DNA of 64,000 bases from Microbacterium sp. NIBRBAC000506063 (GCF_017968845.1 NZ_CP072876.1:186001-250000), one strand, 5' to 3'; shown: positions 30,358-38,982, counted from the stretch's first letter. Numbers and translations are program-made. Notes: generated by a model not told the origin, from the letters alone.

Positions 30358-30849
30358 ATGAACGACACCGATCATGCGGCCCGCCCTGAAGACGGCCGCG
30401 ACGAGACTCCGAACGAACGCGCGGACCGCAACTGGGACGAACTCATGCAGGAGCTTCGGGTCATGCAGACGGGCACACAGGTGCTCACAGGATTTCTGCT
30501 CGCGGTGGCCTTCCAGCCGCGCTTCGCCGAGATGGACGAACTGCAGCGCACGATCTACATCGTCCTCGTCGTTCTGGCGGCGGTTGCGACCGTCCTGTCG
30601 CTGACGCCGGTCGGCCTGCACCGGATGCTCTTCGGCACCCGGCGCAAGCCCGAACTCGTGCGCTTCGCCTCGCGGATCGTGACGATCGCGCTCGTCGCGG
30701 TCGGCGTGCTGAGCATCGGGGTGACGACCCTCATCGTCGACTTCACGCTCAGCCGTCCCGCAGCGGTGGTCACGGTCGTCCTCGGCGCGGTGACCGTCGG
30801 GGCGCTGTGGGTCGCGCTCCCCCAGATCGTGCGCCGGGTGGGCCGGTGA
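30358..30849 (+). CDS. DUF6328 family membrane protein
   Basis: 163 residues, intact. A polar N-terminus (RADRNWDELMQELRVMQTGTQ) is followed by four hydrophobic helices (VLTGFLLAVAFQ, TIYIVLVVLAAVATVLSL, IVTIALVAVGVLSIGVTTL, AAVVTVVLGAVTVGALWVAL). The block WDELMQELRV.QTG.Q...GFLL is the hallmark of DUF6328, a small membrane family of actinobacteria with no known function. I start at the ATG at 30358, because the upstream in-frame extension is low-complexity. Confidence 0.8.
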   Translation: MNDTDHAARPEDGRDETPNERADRNWDELMQELRVMQTGTQVLTGFLLAVAFQPRFAEMDELQRTIYIVLVVLAAVATVLSLTPVGLHRMLFGTRRKPELVRFASRIVTIALVAVGVLSIGVTTLIVDFTLSRPAAVVTVVLGAVTVGALWVALPQIVRRVGR

Positions 30850-30856
30850 GGAGGCG

Positions 30857-31276
30857 TCAGCCCAGCCGCACGAACGACCGCAGCGGCGCGGGTTTCACCT
30901 CGTGCACCTCGACGAAGCCGCGCGACTCGTAGAAGGCGCGCTGGCCGCCTTCCGCATCGGTGAGGAGGACCAGCTGGCGGATGCCGGCGGCATCCGAGAT
31001 CACCCGGTCCAGCAGCGCTCCGCCGACCCCCGACCTCTGCGCGTCGGGGTGGACCAGGATGTCCTGGAGGTAGACGATCGTGTGGCCGTCGGAGATCGTG
31101 CGTGCGAGTCCGACGAGCCCACCCGCATCGTCTCGGGCGGTGAAGACCGCGTACGATCCCCGCAGAGAGGCCATCAGGCGATCGGCGTCGTCGGTGTACG
31201 CGCCCCAGCCGACCGCCGCGTACAGCGCGAGCACCTCCTCGCGGGAGGGCAGCTCGCCGGCGATCGTCACGGTCAC
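30857..31276 (-). CDS. GNAT family N-acetyltransferase
   Basis: 139 residues, intact. Acetyl-CoA-binding motif A is visible as LQDILVHPDAQRSGVGGALLDRVI, with the R/QxxGxG/A loop, followed by the C-terminal LLTDAEGGQRAFYESRGFVEV. The start is a GTG at 31276 that overlaps the stop of the EamA gene (GTGA), so the two are translationally coupled. Substrate unknown; the coupling suggests it modifies something related to the transported solute. Confidence 0.87.
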   Translation of the reverse strand: MTVTIAGELPSREEVLALYAAVGWGAYTDDADRLMASLRGSYAVFTARDDAGGLVGLARTISDGHTIVYLQDILVHPDAQRSGVGGALLDRVISDAAGIRQLVLLTDAEGGQRAFYESRGFVEVHEVKPAPLRSFVRLG

Positions 31277-32272
31277 GCCGACGATTCTTTCACGCTCGCG
31301 ATGGGCGGCGGTTCGGACGCCGCTGGCGGCACGCTCTCGCCCTGCAGCCGCGCCAGACGCCGCTCGAGACGCACATCGCCCCACTTGATGAAGACGATGC
31401 CGGCGATGATCACCGCCCCACCGATCAGCTGCCGCGGACCCAGCTCCTCCGAGAGGATGATCCAGGCCGCGATCACTGAGAAGGGCACCTCGAAGAGGTT
31501 GACGAACGAGCCGACGGTCGCACCGATGAGGCGCAGCCCCACGATCCCGCACACGTAGGCGCCCACCGTGAAGACGATCAGCAGCACGGTGGGGACGAGC
31601 CAGGAGACCCGGATGCCGGCGAAGTCGAGGCCATCGAACACGACCCGGGTCGGCATGACCTGCATCAGATTGATCACCGCGATCGCGAGCGCCCCGATCC
31701 CCATCCCCAGGCCCGTCAGCCCGATCGGCGGCAGAGCGATCGTCTGGTTCGCCGACACCAGGAAGTAACCGGCCAGGCATGCCGCCGCGGCGAGCGCCAG
31801 GGCGACGCCCCACCAGCTGAGGGTTCCCCGCCCACCCGAGCACGAGGACGACGCCGACCACCGAGATGAGGATCCCGAGGAAGGTCAGCGTCGCCGGTCG
31901 GATGCGGGTGCGCCACCACAGCCAGAGGACGATGAGCACCGGCGCCCCCATCATCTCCAGCATGATCGCCACCGCGACGCTGAGATGCTCGACGGCGAGG
32001 AAGAAGAACGCCTGCACACCGGCCATCGATACGACGCCGTAGGCGACGACCGTCTTCCAGCCTCGTCGGACCTCGCCCCAGCGACCGCGCAGGGCGATGA
32101 GGCTGGGGATCAGCAGGATGAGCGAGGCGCCCGTGAGCCGGACGAGCACGACGGCTCCGGGCGTCCACCCGATCGAGTAGAGCGCCTTGGCGACCGGCCC
32201 GGAGACGGCGAAGAAGAACGCCGACAGGACGACGAAGGCGAAGCCGATGACGGCGCCGAAACGTAGTCGCAT
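31273..32272 (-). CDS. EamA/DMT family transporter (one frameshift)
   Basis: About 333 residues with ten hydrophobic helices in two five-helix EamA repeats: first FAFVVLSAFFFAVSGPVAKAL to VVGVVLVLGW, second LAGYFLVSANQTIALPP to LIGGAVIIAGIVFIKWGD. A break near 31825 in a CCCC run separates the halves. The ATG at 32272 has GGAGAGAGAGC before it. The family exports amino acids or other metabolites. It is divergent from a CGNR-type regulator with shared palindromic sites in between, so that regulator probably controls it. The GNAT gene follows with an overlap. Confidence 0.88.
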
Positions 32273-32307
32273 GCTCTCTCTCCGTACCCTTTCATAGCGA
32301 ATTAGCT

Positions 32308-32333
32308 CATGTCTTTGGCAACCGTAAGACATG
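32308..32333. promoter_or_regulatory. Palindromic operator between eamA and the CGNR gene
   Basis: CATGTCTT at 32308-32315 and AAGACATG at 32326-32333 are perfect inverted arms around ten bases. A third half site, CATGTCT, is at 32361-32367. The palindrome overlaps the likely -35 of eamA (TTGCCA on the minus strand, with TATGAA downstream), and the half site lies just before the -10 of the CGNR gene. This layout suits a repressor acting on both genes. Confidence 0.55.
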
Positions 32334-32370
32334 ATTGTCACTGCTTAACGCACTTTAGCCCATGTCTCGC

Positions 32371-32376
32371 TAGAAT
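32371..32376 (+). promoter_or_regulatory. -10 box of a probably leaderless CGNR gene
   Basis: TAGAAT lies eight bases before the ATG at 32384, so transcription should start at or within a base or two of the A of the start codon. No ribosome binding site precedes the ATG. Leaderless mRNAs are common in actinobacteria. Confidence 0.55.
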
Positions 32377-32383
32377 GGGAGTC

Positions 32384-32935
32384 ATGGATCTCAGCTACGA
32401 CGTGCGCACGAACCTGCTCGCTCTGGTCGATCTGCTCAACTCCTCCCCCGACGTGAGCGGCGAGGACTCCTTGGCAAGCCCTCAGGACCTCGTCGATTTC
32501 GCCGCCCGCCACGGATTCAGCGGCGACATGCACGCCACGCCGCTCGACGTGGCCGCGATCGGCACCCTGCGGGAGCGCTTCGAGGTCGCTCTGGACGACG
32601 AGATTCCCCCCGTCGCCGACGCCATCAATCAGACCTTCGAAGAAATCCGCACCTTCCCCCAGCTCGTGCGGCACGAGCCCTGGGATTGGCACATCCACTT
32701 CACGCGCGGCAACGCACCGCTGAGCGAGCGGATCGCCGCCGACATCGTGCTCGTGCTCATCGATCTGATCCGCGCCGGAGACCTCTCCCGACTGCGCCGC
32801 TGCGCGGCATCCGACTGCACGGCCGCCCTCGCCGACCTCACCCGCAACCGCTCCAAGCGCTACTGCGATGTGCGCAACTGCGCGAACCGCACCAACGTCG
32901 CCGCCTACCGAGCCCGCCGCGACGCCGGAGCCTGA
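32384..32935 (+). CDS. CGNR zinc finger (ABATE domain) regulator
   Basis: 183 residues, intact. The N-terminal ABATE domain (VRTNLLALVDLLNSSP at the start, WDWHIHFTRGNAPLSERIAADIV before the finger) is followed by a C-terminal CGNR-type zinc finger, LRRCAASDCTAALADLTRNRSKRYCDVRNCANRTNVAAYR. Its four zinc cysteines are in CAASDC and CDVRNC, and the diagnostic CGNR reads CANR. Such proteins are regarded as stress-linked transcription regulators. The ATG at 32384 fits the family start and the leaderless promoter. It is divergent from eamA with palindromic sites between, so it likely controls that gene and itself. Confidence 0.87.
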   Translation: MDLSYDVRTNLLALVDLLNSSPDVSGEDSLASPQDLVDFAARHGFSGDMHATPLDVAAIGTLRERFEVALDDEIPPVADAINQTFEEIRTFPQLVRHEPWDWHIHFTRGNAPLSERIAADIVLVLIDLIRAGDLSRLRRCAASDCTAALADLTRNRSKRYCDVRNCANRTNVAAYRARRDAGA

Positions 32936-33074
32936 CGCGCCGGGGCACTCGGACCGCCGAAGGTGTGAACTCCCTCCGAATCACCCCCTCCGGGTTGAAG
33001 CACGCGCACAGGTCGTGAATCGTGGCCCGGACATGTTCCGACCGGGACGTGTCCGCCAGCGAAAGGAGAGCCTC

Positions 33075-33370
33075 GTGCTCACCCTGACCGACAATGCACG
33101 CGCCGTCGTGGCCTCTCTCGTCCACAACGAGGAGAAGGGGTCGGATGCCGGACTCCGCATCGAATCGTCGATGGCCACCGCCCCGAGACCGAGCAGCGAT
33201 TCGCGGTGAACATCGTCGCCGCTCCCGAGCCCGCCGACGAGGTGATCGAGACGCCGGAGGCGCGGGTGTTCCTGGAGAAGCACGCCGCCGAAGCCCTCAC
33301 CGACAAGGTGCTCGACGCCGGCGTCGACGATGCGGGCGCGGTGAACTTCACCCTGCTGCCGCAGCCCTGA
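33075..33370 (+). CDS. HesB-like protein of the A-type Fe-S carrier fold (one frameshift)
   Basis: About 98 residues after repair. The start GTG at 33075 follows AAAGGAGAG and gives LTLTDNARAVVASLVHNEE and GLRIESS. After one added C in the CCCC run near 33184 it goes on as ETEQRFAVNIVAAPEPADEVIE and ARVFLEKHAAEALTDKVLDA. This is the short actinobacterial HesB/IscA relative; the cluster-binding cysteines of true IscA are absent, so Fe-S transfer is doubtful. It is monocistronic and converges with a hydrolase gene. Confidence 0.78.
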
Positions 33371-33382
33371 GCGCTCGGAGCA

Positions 33383-34195
33383 TCACCCCTGCGCCGAGTG
33401 GGCCACACGCGCGGCCCACTCGGCCAGCAGCGTCCGGACGACCACGGGCTGGTCGAGATGGACGTTGTGCCCCGCGTGATCAAGCACCGCGAAGGTGGCA
33501 TGCGGGAAACGGACGGCGAGCGCCCGCTGATCCTCGAATCCGACGACGGCATCCTGCCGCCCGGCGACGATCAGCACGGGGCGGTCGTAGCCGTCGAGCC
33601 GTTCGTCGGGGAGCTCCGCCAGCGCGTAGCGCGCGGAAAGACGTTCCGCGGCATCCGGATCACCGGCGCGCAGGCCGGGCAGCACCGCCTCCTGGAACGC
33701 GGCCCAGTTCGCCTCGGACTGCACGACCGCGATCTCCTCATAGGCCGCGCGGTCGACCGGATCGAGACGGGCGAGCAGCACCGGGTCTTCGACGAGCACG
33801 AGCGGGTCCGGCAGGATGCGATTCTCGCGCACCGAGTCGACGACCGGTGCGAGGAGGGCGAACCCGAGCACCTGAGCGGGGCGGCGTGCGGCGAGGTCGC
33901 GTGCGAGCAGCCCGCCGAGCGAGTTTCCGACGATGGCGAACGGCGTCGCCCCCAGCACCTCCTCGACGAGGGCGTCCAGCCAGCCGGCGATCTCGGGCAG
34001 TCCTCCCGGGTCGGTGAGGGCGGGAGTCCTGCCGAACCCCGGAAGGTCCGGGTAGATGCGCTCCCATCCGTCGAACAGGTCATCGAGGCCGAGCAGGTAC
34101 CGGTGGTCGACCGCGTTGCCGTGCACGAACAGCAGCGGGGTACCGGTGCCGCGTCGGAGAATGTGCGCTGTACGCGTGTCCGCCTGCTCGGTCAT
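33383..34195 (-). CDS. Alpha/beta hydrolase
   Basis: 270 residues, intact. Oxyanion region LLFVHGNAVDHRYLL, nucleophile elbow IVGNSLGGLLARDLA (G-N-S-L-G), acid region VLIVAGRQDAVV, and catalytic His in VLDHAGHNVHLDQP. A cap of about 70 residues lies between strands 6 and 7. Substrate unknown. Last gene of a four-gene minus-strand run (membrane protein, YchJ-like, methyltransferase, hydrolase) with ten-base spacing to the methyltransferase. Confidence 0.88.
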   Translation of the reverse strand: MTEQADTRTAHILRRGTGTPLLFVHGNAVDHRYLLGLDDLFDGWERIYPDLPGFGRTPALTDPGGLPEIAGWLDALVEEVLGATPFAIVGNSLGGLLARDLAARRPAQVLGFALLAPVVDSVRENRILPDPLVLVEDPVLLARLDPVDRAAYEEIAVVQSEANWAAFQEAVLPGLRAGDPDAAERLSARYALAELPDERLDGYDRPVLIVAGRQDAVVGFEDQRALAVRFPHATFAVLDHAGHNVHLDQPVVVRTLLAEWAARVAHSAQG

Positions 34196-34205
34196 GTCAA
34201 CGAGG

Positions 34206-34978
34206 TTAGCCCCGCGGCCGATCCGTGAGGCGCCCCGGTGAGGGCGTCGTCGCGATGTACAGCCAGGCGCGCCCGGGCGCATAGTCGATATCGCGGACGT
34301 CGTGCACCGCGAAGCCCGCGTCCTGCAGCGCCGCCTCGATCGCCTCACGCGAACGGAACCTGAGCGTCGAGACGGAGTCGTATCGTGCACCGTCCTCGTA
34401 GAAGACGACCGGCACGGCATGCGTCGTGAGCTCGCCGTCGACGCTTCGCAGTTCGGCCCAGGTCTCCACGAGCCCCGCTCCGGGGACCTCGACGGTTCCG
34501 CGCGTCCGTTCGGGCGTCCATCGCTCCCACCCCCGGTCTTCGGGTCGACGCGCCTCGAAGACGATGACCCTCCCGGGCGCAGCGCGGCATGAGCTGCACG
34601 GAGGACCTCGCCGAAGGCTTCGTCGGTGAGGAAGACCTGCGCCACGTTCGCCGTCATGGTGACGGCATCCACCTGCATGCGCGGGAGATCCGCCGCGGTG
34701 CCGACGATCCAGGTGACGTCGTCGGCTCCCGGCTTGCTGCGCGCGACCTCCACCGAGGCCTCAGCCGGGTCGAGGCCGGTCACACGGAGACCCCGCTCGG
34801 CGAGCCGCAGCGCGAACACTCCGGTGCCGCATCCGATGTCGAGGACGGATGCCGCCCCGAACTCGTCCCGGACGACGCGATCGTACATGTCGAGGTCCAC
34901 GCGTTCCGCGTCCAGCGCGTCGTACACAGCCGCCAGCCGCGGCACGCGGAACTCGCCGTCGATGATCTCGGTCGTCAT
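34206..34978 (-). CDS. Class I SAM-dependent methyltransferase (one frameshift)
   Basis: About 257 residues. Motif I is SVLDIGCGTGVFALRLAERG, the motif post-I acidic residue is in RVTGLDPAEAS, and motif II lies in VDAVTMTANVAQVFL. A break near 34570 in a CCC/GGG stretch joins on to an antiparallel C-terminal part with YDSVSTLRFRSREAIEAAL. The ATG at 34978 lies one base after the stop of the YchJ-like gene. Substrate unknown. Confidence 0.85.
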
Positions 34979-34979
34979 G

Positions 34980-35321
34980 TCACCGCTCCTCGCTCCCCCG
35001 GTCCCCGTCGATGTCGCCGTCGATATAGAACCAGCGCCCGCCCTCCCGGACGAAGCGCGACCTCTCGTGCAGAATGCCGATGCCCCCGCCGTCCTCGAGA
35101 TAGGTCGCACGGAACTCGACGACGCCCGCGTGGTCGTCCGGACCGCCATCGACGGTGTCGACGATCTGAAGACCACGCCAGCGCGGATTGTCGGCGAGGT
35201 CGAGGTGTGTGGGCCGTGTAGACGGATGCCACGTGCGCAGCAGCCATGCGGCATCCGCTCTCCGGAACGCCTCGAACCGTGAGCGCATGAGCTCTTCTGC
35301 GGTCTCGGGTTCGGCGCTCAT
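34980..35321 (-). CDS. YchJ (UPF0225) family NTF2-like protein
   Basis: 113 residues, intact. TAEELMRSRFEAFRRADAAWLLRTWHPSTRP is the conserved start of the YchJ M-like (NTF2-fold) domain, followed by GVVEFRATY and LHERSRFVREGGRWFYIDGD. The SEC-C-type cysteine motifs that flank this domain in E. coli YchJ are absent, as in other actinobacterial forms. Stop and next start are one base apart (TGACATG). Function unknown. Confidence 0.83.
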   Translation of the reverse strand: MSAEPETAEELMRSRFEAFRRADAAWLLRTWHPSTRPTHLDLADNPRWRGLQIVDTVDGGPDDHAGVVEFRATYLEDGGGIGILHERSRFVREGGRWFYIDGDIDGDRGSEER

Positions 35322-35325
35322 CGGA

Positions 35326-35832
35326 TCAGTGGTGGATGACGGCCTTGAGCAGCACGATGACCCCGCCGAACGTGGCGGTGATCAGCGCGCTGAGCAGCCG
35401 ATGCCAGACATTGCGCGTCCAGCGCGCGACCGCGAGCCAGCCGAGAGCACCGAGCAGCACCGTGTCGACGATCAGAGCGGTCCAGATCGCGGTCTCATCG
35501 CTGAACACGCGGATGACGCCGAGGAACAGGATCAGCAGCGGGGCGACCGAGGCGAAGAGCATGCCCTGGGAGTGGTGGGCGGCAGCTCGTATGCTGGCGC
35601 GCAGGTTGCCGTCGGCGCCGTCCTTCGCCAAGCGTGCGAGTGTGCCCGCGTAGACGTGAGCGGCGAAGAAGACGATGACCGTGACCACCACCGTCAGCAG
35701 CGCGTTCATCGAAGTGCCGACGAGGCTGTTGCTGACCACGATCATGCCCGAGACCAGGATGAGGCCGTACACGGCTTCCTCCGTGATCAGGACGCGGCCC
35801 ACGCGGCGGGCGACGTCTTCGCTCTCGGTCAT
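35326..35832 (-). CDS. Hypothetical four-helix membrane protein
   Basis: 168 residues, intact. Four hydrophobic segments: AVYGLILVSGMIVVS, LLTVVVTVIVFFAAHVYAGTL, LFASVAPLLILFLGVI and the C-terminal ALIVDTVLLGALGWLAV with VVLLKAVIHH. I do not recognise a named family. First gene of the coupled run that ends with the hydrolase, four bases before the YchJ-like gene. Confidence 0.75.
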   Translation of the reverse strand: MTESEDVARRVGRVLITEEAVYGLILVSGMIVVSNSLVGTSMNALLTVVVTVIVFFAAHVYAGTLARLAKDGADGNLRASIRAAAHHSQGMLFASVAPLLILFLGVIRVFSDETAIWTALIVDTVLLGALGWLAVARWTRNVWHRLLSALITATFGGVIVLLKAVIHH

Positions 35833-35862
35833 CCTCCCATGCTAGAGCGAACGCGGGTCGGA

Positions 35863-36225
35863 TCAGGAACGTTCGTCGAGCGCGAGCGCATCGATCGCGG
35901 CGACGTACACCCACGCCTCTGCTCCCGATGCGAGCCTCGCCCGCACGCGCACGTAGTCGTCGACCTCGTACTCGTCGGCGCGGGCGAGCTGGGCGTCGTC
36001 GAGCACGAGACACGCTCCGGGCACGGCGTCGCCGGGCACACCGGGCCGGAGGATCGGATGCCGGTCAGAGCCGCTCGTGGAGATGACGGCCGGATCCGTG
36101 ATCGTCACCCAGTCCAGACGCCACCCCGGCAGCGCGTCGTCGGTGGTCGGGACCGGCCCGCCGAACAGCTCGCGCTGCACCTCCGCCTGTCGCAGCGTGC
36201 CGTAGGAGAACAGATGATGGGCCAC
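35863..36225 (-). CDS. Gamma-glutamylcyclotransferase-like (AIG2) protein
   Basis: 120 residues, intact. The family start HLFSYGTLRQAEVQRELFGG supplies the YGTLR substrate loop. It is followed by LPGWRLDW and GDAVPGACLVLDDAQLARADEYEVDDYVRV, in which the catalytic-type Glu (DEYE) is kept. Members cleave gamma-glutamyl or gamma-glutamylamine bonds to 5-oxoproline. Five bases separate it from the upstream hydrolase-like gene. Confidence 0.85.
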   Translation of the reverse strand: MAHHLFSYGTLRQAEVQRELFGGPVPTTDDALPGWRLDWVTITDPAVISTSGSDRHPILRPGVPGDAVPGACLVLDDAQLARADEYEVDDYVRVRARLASGAEAWVYVAAIDALALDERS

Positions 36226-36230
36226 GCCGA

Positions 36231-36794
36231 TCAGTCCCAGTCGAGGTATTCCTCGATGATGACGGCGGCATCGATCGGATGGGTCACCGGGAACAGGTGA
36301 TCCGCGCCCTCGAGCGTCTTGATGCTCGCGCGTTCGGGTGCGGTCGCCTGGAGACGCTCCGCGTGGCCGGCGGGCGTGACCTCGTCGGCGGTGCCCTGGA
36401 TGATCAGCACCGGGATGAGCGGCGCGAGTGCGATCTGCTCATCCTCGACGCCGAGCAGCAGGAGCCCGTTGACACGATCGGTGTGGTCTGCGGCGAAGAC
36501 CCGTGCGGCGGTGCCGCCCGCACCGTGGCCGCCGATCCAGCTGTCGGCAATGCCGAGGTCGTCGATCACCGCGAGCGCGTCGTCGGCGCGTTCCTGAGCG
36601 GTGTCGGCGCCCGGACGCGCCCCGACCCGCACGACGCGGAAACCGGCCTCTTCGGCCAGATAGTGCGAGATGACGCCGAGCCCGTCGGCTTCGAGGCTGC
36701 GCGCCGAGATCAGCGCCAGAGTGACGGGGCCTTCGCCCTCATCCACATAGGGGATCGCGCGGCCGTCGGGGTCAGAAGTCTGGATCTCTGTCAC
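36231..36794 (-). CDS. Alpha/beta hydrolase-fold protein lacking the nucleophile
   Basis: 187 residues, intact. The fold is clear: VTLALISARSLEADGLG, the elbow region SWIGGHGAGGTAARVFA, the acid loop LIIQGTADEVTPAGHAERL, and the His loop LEGADHLFPVTHP. In the elbow the motif reads G-H-G-A-G, so the usual Ser is Gly. It is therefore probably not a serine hydrolase; a binding or accessory role is possible. The start is a GTG at 36794 that overlaps the stop of the YjbR gene. Confidence 0.8.
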   Translation of the reverse strand: MTEIQTSDPDGRAIPYVDEGEGPVTLALISARSLEADGLGVISHYLAEEAGFRVVRVGARPGADTAQERADDALAVIDDLGIADSWIGGHGAGGTAARVFAADHTDRVNGLLLLGVEDEQIALAPLIPVLIIQGTADEVTPAGHAERLQATAPERASIKTLEGADHLFPVTHPIDAAVIIEEYLDWD

Positions 36795-37192
36795 GGCTTC
36801 CAGCCTAACGGGGACTCGTCGTACTCACGGCGAAGATATCTCGGCGCCTGCACCCGCCAGGCCTCGATCACGAGCTCGCGGAGATGGTCGGCGTCGATCG
36901 CCGCCATGCGGAAGGCGACCTTGGGCTCGCCCCACCGCGTCGTCGAACGCAGGAAGACTCCTGGCTCCATCTCGACGAGCGCGAGCGCATCGTCGGGTTC
37001 GGCGACCTTCACCCCGACGACGAGTTCGCGGGCGATGATCTCTCGCATGTCCTCCGCGATGCTCGGCCACGGGTGACACTCCCAGGCGAAGAGCTTGCGT
37101 CGTACGAACCAGGCCGCACCGCCCGTCATCGCGCGCTCCTCGCTGCCGGGCAGCTCTGCGGTGATACGGCGCAGGTCATCGAGGGTGGGCAT
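36791..37192 (-). CDS. MmcQ/YjbR family DNA-binding protein
   Basis: 133 residues, intact. MPTLDDLRRITAELPGSEE opens the CyaY-like fold of the family, AWFVRRKLFAWECHP and GVFLRSTTRWGEPKVAFRM follow, and LRELVIEAWRVQAPRYLRREY closes it. Family members are described as DNA-binding but the target is unknown. First gene of a three-gene coupled run. Confidence 0.85.
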   Translation of the reverse strand: MPTLDDLRRITAELPGSEERAMTGGAAWFVRRKLFAWECHPWPSIAEDMREIIARELVVGVKVAEPDDALALVEMEPGVFLRSTTRWGEPKVAFRMAAIDADHLRELVIEAWRVQAPRYLRREYDESPLGWKP

Positions 37193-37222
37193 GACCCGAG
37201 ACTAAGTCACCCCTCCGACACC

Positions 37223-37299
37223 GAGTCCCTACGGATGTCAGGAGATCTGACGGATGCCGGATGGCGCGCCGGAGAATCGTCCGACAGACGTAGGGACTC
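37223..37299 (-). terminator. Long hairpin after the glycosyltransferase gene
   Basis: Arms at 37223-37239 and 37283-37299 pair in 14 of 17 positions (gagtccctacggatgtc with gacagacgtagggactc) around 43 bases. It lies just downstream of the minus-strand gene ending at 37314 and before the next gene start at 37192. No U-tract. A terminator or RNA stabiliser is the likeliest role. Confidence 0.5.
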
Positions 37300-37313
37300 C
37301 CGACATCCGTGGC

Positions 37314-38537
37314 TCACGCGATCTCCGCTTCGATGTAGCGCGCCGCGGCGGCAGCGCCGTCTTCGTCGCGGAACGCCTGCGCCACGCGGGCGGCCGCGGC
37401 ATGGACGCTCTCGTCGGCGAGGATGCGCTCGACGGCATCCGTCAGATGACGAGTGCCTGCCTGCTTCGGCGAGAGCGCGATCGCATTGCCCTGTGCGACG
37501 CACTGGTCGATGTTCCAGACCTGCTCGGGCTGCAGCCCCATCCCCACGAAGGGGATGCCGGTCGCGCATGCCGTCTGGACGGTGCCCTGCCCGCCGTGCA
37601 GCACGGCCGCGTCCACGAGACCGCCCAGGCGGTGCGCGGGGAGGAGGTCTGTCACGTGGACGTTCGCGGGCAGCCGGTCTTCGGGATCGAGATAGTGCCG
37701 GATCGGCGCCACGACGTTCACCGGCAGCTCACTCAGCCTCCTCGCCGCGGCCAGGGCGAGGTCGCGGTGCGCCGACGAGCCGAGGCCCAGGTAGACGAGC
37801 GGCTTCTCCTCGGCCGCGAGCTCCGCGACGACCGACGGGAGCTCGCCGTCGAGGTGCGCGAAGATCGGGCCCACCCGGGCGTAGCCCGGTGGGAGCGAGA
37901 AACCCTCCAGCTCCCACGGCATGACCGTGAGCAGGTTGTGGTCGGCCTCGAGCAGCGACACGACGGTGCGCAGCGGGGGCACGCCGTTCGCGGCGGCGAC
38001 GCGAGCGAAGGCCTTCGGGGCGAGCGGCGCGTGGTTGTACGCCCAGCGCAGCAGGCGTGTTGCCACCGCGTCGGCGGCGCGGGCAACGCCGTTCGTCCCG
38101 CGCACGAGGCCGAGCCGGCCGGCCTGTTCCACCTGCGGGCGGGTCAGGGCGAAGGGAACGGGGTAGAACAGGGGCACGCCTTCGGCACGCGCTGAGATCA
38201 TCGACGTCGGATTCGTGCCGATGACCACGGCCGCGGCATCCACCTCGCGAATCAGGCGCCGCTCGGCGTCGACCCGCGCCGCCACGAGCTCGTCGGTGAA
38301 AGGGCTCCGAAGCGTCTTTCCCTGGTCGAAGCGCAGCGCCTGCACACGCTCCGCCTCGGTGAAAGCCGGTTCGCTCGGGCGGTACTCGAAGCCCGCCTCG
38401 GTGATGAGATGCGCGAAGTCAAACTCGTAGCCCTGGAACACGGCACGATGCCGGGGGTCCAATGCCCGGGCGACCTCGATCATGCGCGTCACCTCGGCGA
38501 GGTTGAACGTGATCGGGCAGAAGACGATCGTGCTCAC
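37314..38537 (-). CDS. UDP-glycosyltransferase-like protein (GT1/MGT family)
   Basis: 407 residues, intact. GT-B fold: N-terminal VSTIVFCPITFNLAEVTRM, and a C-terminal donor site with KPLVYLGLGSS, HVTDLLPAHRLGGLVDAAVLHGGQGTVQTACATGIPFVGMGLQPEQVWN. This is the sugar-nucleotide signature of macrolide/antibiotic-type glycosyltransferases. GTG at 38537 is chosen because GAGGAG precedes it by seven bases. Acceptor unknown; with no biosynthetic genes nearby, resistance or lipid modification are both possible. Followed by a hairpin. Confidence 0.85.
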   Translation of the reverse strand: MSTIVFCPITFNLAEVTRMIEVARALDPRHRAVFQGYEFDFAHLITEAGFEYRPSEPAFTEAERVQALRFDQGKTLRSPFTDELVAARVDAERRLIREVDAAAVVIGTNPTSMISARAEGVPLFYPVPFALTRPQVEQAGRLGLVRGTNGVARAADAVATRLLRWAYNHAPLAPKAFARVAAANGVPPLRTVVSLLEADHNLLTVMPWELEGFSLPPGYARVGPIFAHLDGELPSVVAELAAEEKPLVYLGLGSSAHRDLALAAARRLSELPVNVVAPIRHYLDPEDRLPANVHVTDLLPAHRLGGLVDAAVLHGGQGTVQTACATGIPFVGMGLQPEQVWNIDQCVAQGNAIALSPKQAGTRHLTDAVERILADESVHAAAARVAQAFRDEDGAAAAARYIEAEIA

Positions 38538-38589
38538 GACATCTCCTCGCTCCCCTGGGCTCGGATCCGTCCGGTCGCCGGGCCTCGGG

Positions 38590-38982
38590 TCACGCCTCCG
38601 CGGGGCGCCCCGGGTCCAGGTCGTCCAGATCGAGCGGCGGCGGCGGGAATCGGTGCACCTCCTGGGGCCAGTCGAGCGCGACGGCAAGGCGCCCGGCCCA
38701 GTACCGGGCGGCCTCATCGTCGGCGACGTCCACGACAGTGAAGCCGCCGAGGTGCTCCTTGGTCTCGACGTACGGACCGTCGGAGAACACCGGTTCGCCC
38801 TCTTCCGCCTCGACGCTGCAGATCGCAGTGGACTCGTCGAGTGCTCCGTTGCCGTACACGAAGACGCCGGCGGCCTTCATCTCCTCGATCACGGCCAAGC
38901 TGGCCACGGCCTTCTTGCGCAGCAGTTCGAGCGTGTGGGTCGGCACCCACTCGTCGTTGAACGCGATCAGGTATTCCGCCAT
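38590..38982 (-). CDS. YCII-related (DGPF) domain protein
   Basis: 130 residues, intact. MAEYLIAFNDEWVPTHTLE and EEMKAAGVFVYGNGALDES lead to SDGPYVETKEHLGGFTVVDVADDEAA, the YCII/DGPF core of dimeric ferredoxin-like proteins. The end is Pro/Asp-rich. Such proteins often accompany ECF sigma factors, but none is visible here. Function unknown. Confidence 0.85.
   Translation of the reverse strand: MAEYLIAFNDEWVPTHTLELLRKKAVASLAVIEEMKAAGVFVYGNGALDESTAICSVEAEEGEPVFSDGPYVETKEHLGGFTVVDVADDEAARYWAGRLAVALDWPQEVHRFPPPPLDLDDLDPGRPAEA

Noticed and set aside
37223..37299. Attachment site or IS remnant in the 37223-37299 inverted repeat
   Set aside because: No duplicated flanks or transposase; the position right after a gene stop fits an RNA hairpin better.
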